Below, one piece after another: positions 6,158-6,322 of a stretch of DNA of 6,322 bases; position 1 is the stretch's first letter, and each line of letters begins with the position of its first letter. The DNA is from Anthropogastromicrobium sp963626545 (GTDB lineage Bacteria > Bacillota > Clostridia > Lachnospirales > Lachnospiraceae), in assembly GCA_963626545.1 (NCBI GenBank), contig CAVFYJ010000137.1, forward strand, positions 1 to 6,322. Reading direction: 5' to 3'. The position numbers were made by a program, and so were the translations under genes. Under the pieces are notes generated by a model. It saw only the letters and a list, made by a program, of their open reading frames with translations, was not told the origin of the DNA and made no database searches.

Positions 6158-6229
6158 CAGCTTGTAGGAGAATCGAACTCCTGTTTTCGCCGTGAGAGGG
6201 CGACGTCTTAACCCCTTGACCAACAAGCC
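6158..6229 (-). tRNA. tRNA-Glu, anticodon CTC (copy 2)
   Basis: This is a base-for-base copy of the tRNA-Glu at 5977-6048, with anticodon CTC at 6194-6196 and the same G1-U72 pair and discriminator G. No CCA is encoded. It is separated from the following Pro gene by only six bases, so the two must be processed from one precursor. No terminator lies between the copies. Confidence 0.95.
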
Positions 6230-6271
6230 ATACAAAATAAATTGATAAATTTGTTGCTGCCGTAATGGCAA

Positions 6272-6322
6272 TCGAGGCGACAAGATTTGAACTTGCGACC
6301 TCTGCGTCCCGAACGCAGCGCT
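6272..6322 (-). tRNA. tRNA-Pro, anticodon CGG (copy 2), cut by the window edge
   Basis: The 51 bases present match the 3' part of the tRNA-Pro at 6078-6151 exactly, including the anticodon CGG at 6309-6311, the T arm and the acceptor 3' strand. The 5' part (about 23 bases) lies beyond the window. A 42-base spacer separates it from the next Glu gene. The promoter of the cluster is not in view. Confidence 0.9.

Noticed and set aside
6230..6271. Possible promoter between the Pro copy 2 and Glu copy 2 genes (TTGCCA and TATCAA-like boxes, minus strand)
   Set aside because: Both boxes are weak, the -35 overlaps the spacer just after a tRNA 3' end, and no terminator precedes it; read-through processing of one precursor is simpler.
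5944..6283. Small open frames on both strands across the right end (for example 5944-6147, 6071-6283 minus, and 6011-6211 plus)
   Set aside because: They run through the tRNA genes and their terminator; the repeated peptides come from the duplicated tRNA sequence.

Overview
The window looks like a piece of a low-GC Gram-positive (Firmicutes, class Clostridia) chromosome, probably Lachnospiraceae. The support is a purine-rich Shine-Dalgarno site ahead of each gene, a near-consensus sigma-A promoter, tRNA genes without an encoded CCA end, and the style of the proteins. The family-level placement is an inference from general resemblance, not from a search. Everything confidently called lies on the minus strand, so transcription runs from right to left.

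Right end (about 5946-6322): a tRNA cluster with alternating genes, Pro(CGG) (cut by the window edge), Glu(CTC), Pro(CGG), Glu(CTC), closed by a strong Rho-independent terminator. The two Glu genes are identical, and the two Pro genes are identical over the visible part, but the spacers differ. Next comes a 184-base control region (5762-5945): a pair of 10-bp direct repeats, a perfect 12-bp inverted repeat, a TTGACA/TATAAA promoter, and a 10-bp stem-loop that would form at the very 5' end of the mRNA.

Centre (1514-5761): a two-gene type IIA topoisomerase pair. A 638-residue ATPase/Toprim subunit (parE, GyrB-like) is followed after 97 bases by a 745-residue cleavage subunit (parC, GyrA-like). 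The second subunit has the catalytic Arg-Tyr pair and a beta-pinwheel tail but no recognisable GyrA box. I therefore call the pair topoisomerase IV, although the first subunit has rather gyrase-like motifs.

Left (206-1480): a membrane-anchored cell-wall hydrolase with two SH3b domains and a C-terminal NlpC/P60 peptidase domain. It starts 33 bases after parC and is probably in the same operon. The pair would unlink and relax DNA in the cytoplasm, while the third protein would cut peptidoglycan stem peptides outside the membrane. Their co-transcription is suggestive of shared timing in the cell cycle but proves nothing. The last 205 bases hold a terminator-like hairpin, an A+T-rich promoter-like sequence pointing left, and a small structured repeat. 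No gene can be supported there.

I found no mobile element, CRISPR array or clearly new system. The most interesting material is the layered control region ahead of parE, the mixed gyrase/topo IV signature, and the duplicated tRNA pair.
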